This document shows, piece by piece, positions 24,125 through 25,000 of a stretch of DNA of 25,000 bases. The first letter of the stretch is position 1; each line of letters opens with the position of its first letter. The position numbers and the translations under genes were made by a program. Origin of the DNA: Anaeromyces robustus (lineage: Eukaryota; Neocallimastigomycota; Neocallimastigomycetes; Neocallimastigales; Neocallimastigaceae). The DNA lies in the NCBI GenBank assembly GCA_002104895.1, contig MCFG01000095.1:1-25000 (forward strand). The letters run 5' to 3'. The notes beneath the pieces were generated by a model, which was not told where the DNA came from, did not search any database, and saw only the letters and a program-made list of their open reading frames with translations.

Positions 24125-25000
24125 TAAAACTTCATAATTTAAAATTGGTATTAAAGTTTTTTATAATAATGATTTTCCTTTTATTATACAATATATTTAT
24201 TTATATGTATAATCATCAATCTGTAATAAAAGAAATATAAAATAAAATAAAATAAAAAATAAAAAAAAAAAATGTTTATACAGAAAAAAAAAAATAAGAA
24301 TATTAATAACTTTATTAACTATGTAAATATTTCTTGGTATAATTCTCCATAATTTTAGACGAATTGTGTTTTCTAATTATGGTATTTTTTTTTCTTTAGT
24401 TCAAAGATTTTTACAGAAATTGACATCAAACCTATAACATCGGAGGCTTTTGTATAAAGCTTATTTATATTATTTACTATTTATTATATTATTGCTATTA
24501 TTTTTAGTTTCAACAAATAAAGACATATAAATAAGATTATAAAAAAAAAAAAGTAAATTTAAATATACTAAATATTATTTATTATATTTTTATTATAATA
24601 ACTACTATTTATTGTAAGTTAAAAGTGTTTTTATCCATATATGAAAAAGTTCTACGATAAAAGTATTTTGTTGATTTGTTATTTTATTAATTAAAGTAAT
24701 AACAATTGATAAAAAATGTTTTTATTAATTTTTTAATATACAGATATACTTTTAGTTTAATTAATTCTTTTTATTTATAAACAATACTAACAAGTAAACT
24801 CTAAAGAATTATTTATATTATTTTTAATTTATAATAACAATACTAATGAATAATAATAATATAAATGAAATTGATTATAACGAATAAATAAAGAAAAAAA
24901 TATTTACAAAATATTTATAAAAGGAAGTAATACTATCTATTAATTATTAATGTTCTAAATTGTTTTGTCTTTAATTTTTATATATTATATTAATATTATA

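Larger units (their letters stand above)
23255..25000. other. AT-rich region with microsatellites, no gene
   Basis: No intact gene. A stretch near 24400-24459 reads KIFTEIDIKPITSEAFV then stop, following a TTCTTTAG acceptor-like site, and could be a terminal-exon remnant. It has no recognisable family. The remaining sequence is A/T tracts and repeats. Confidence 0.5.

Overview
The window is eukaryotic nuclear DNA of extreme A+T content. It has spliced genes, huge AT-only microsatellites, proteins with long polyasparagine runs, a non-LTR retrotransposon and decayed ankyrin-repeat sequence. This combination fits an anaerobic gut fungus (Neocallimastigomycota) best. That placement is an inference from composition and gene content, since no rRNA or marker gene is present. 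Another very AT-rich lineage is not excluded, although Dictyostelium fits less well because its Dicer-like proteins lack this full domain order.

Layout. 1-3143 (+ strand) holds three head-to-tail copies of one LINE family. The first is a long copy whose reverse transcriptase is still open and which enters from the left edge. The second is a 5'-truncated copy starting directly at the first copy's poly(A). The third is an older fragment of 3' UTR only. 3254-4115 holds two related remnants of an ankyrin-repeat gene on the - strand. 4257-4363 holds a tiny retroposed insertion with a 12-bp target-site duplication. 4364-8450 is non-genic and contains a roughly 1.2-kb (AAT)n array at 6216-7433.

8482-21875 (- strand) is one very large gene for a Dicer ribonuclease. 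I assembled it from seven exons whose GT-AG junctions keep phase throughout. The spliced frame is 11,247 nt, about 3,748 residues and roughly twice human Dicer. The domain order is helicase, Dicer dimerisation domain (DUF283), platform/PAZ, RNase IIIa, RNase IIIb, dsRBD and an acidic tail. The extra length is mostly Asn-rich and charged insertions. Both RNase III sites keep their acidic residues, but every helicase motif I could place is damaged, including Walker A (PTGIDKT) and DECH (reading DQCQ). I read this as a nuclease-competent Dicer whose helicase-like half no longer hydrolyses ATP.

21876-25000 has no intact gene. It contains a perfect hairpin, a decayed coding stretch on the + strand (possibly myosin-motor-like) and several AAAT/AAT microsatellites. 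Nothing links these pieces functionally. A Dicer beside recently active retroelements fits a genome-defence role, but the adjacency may be chance.
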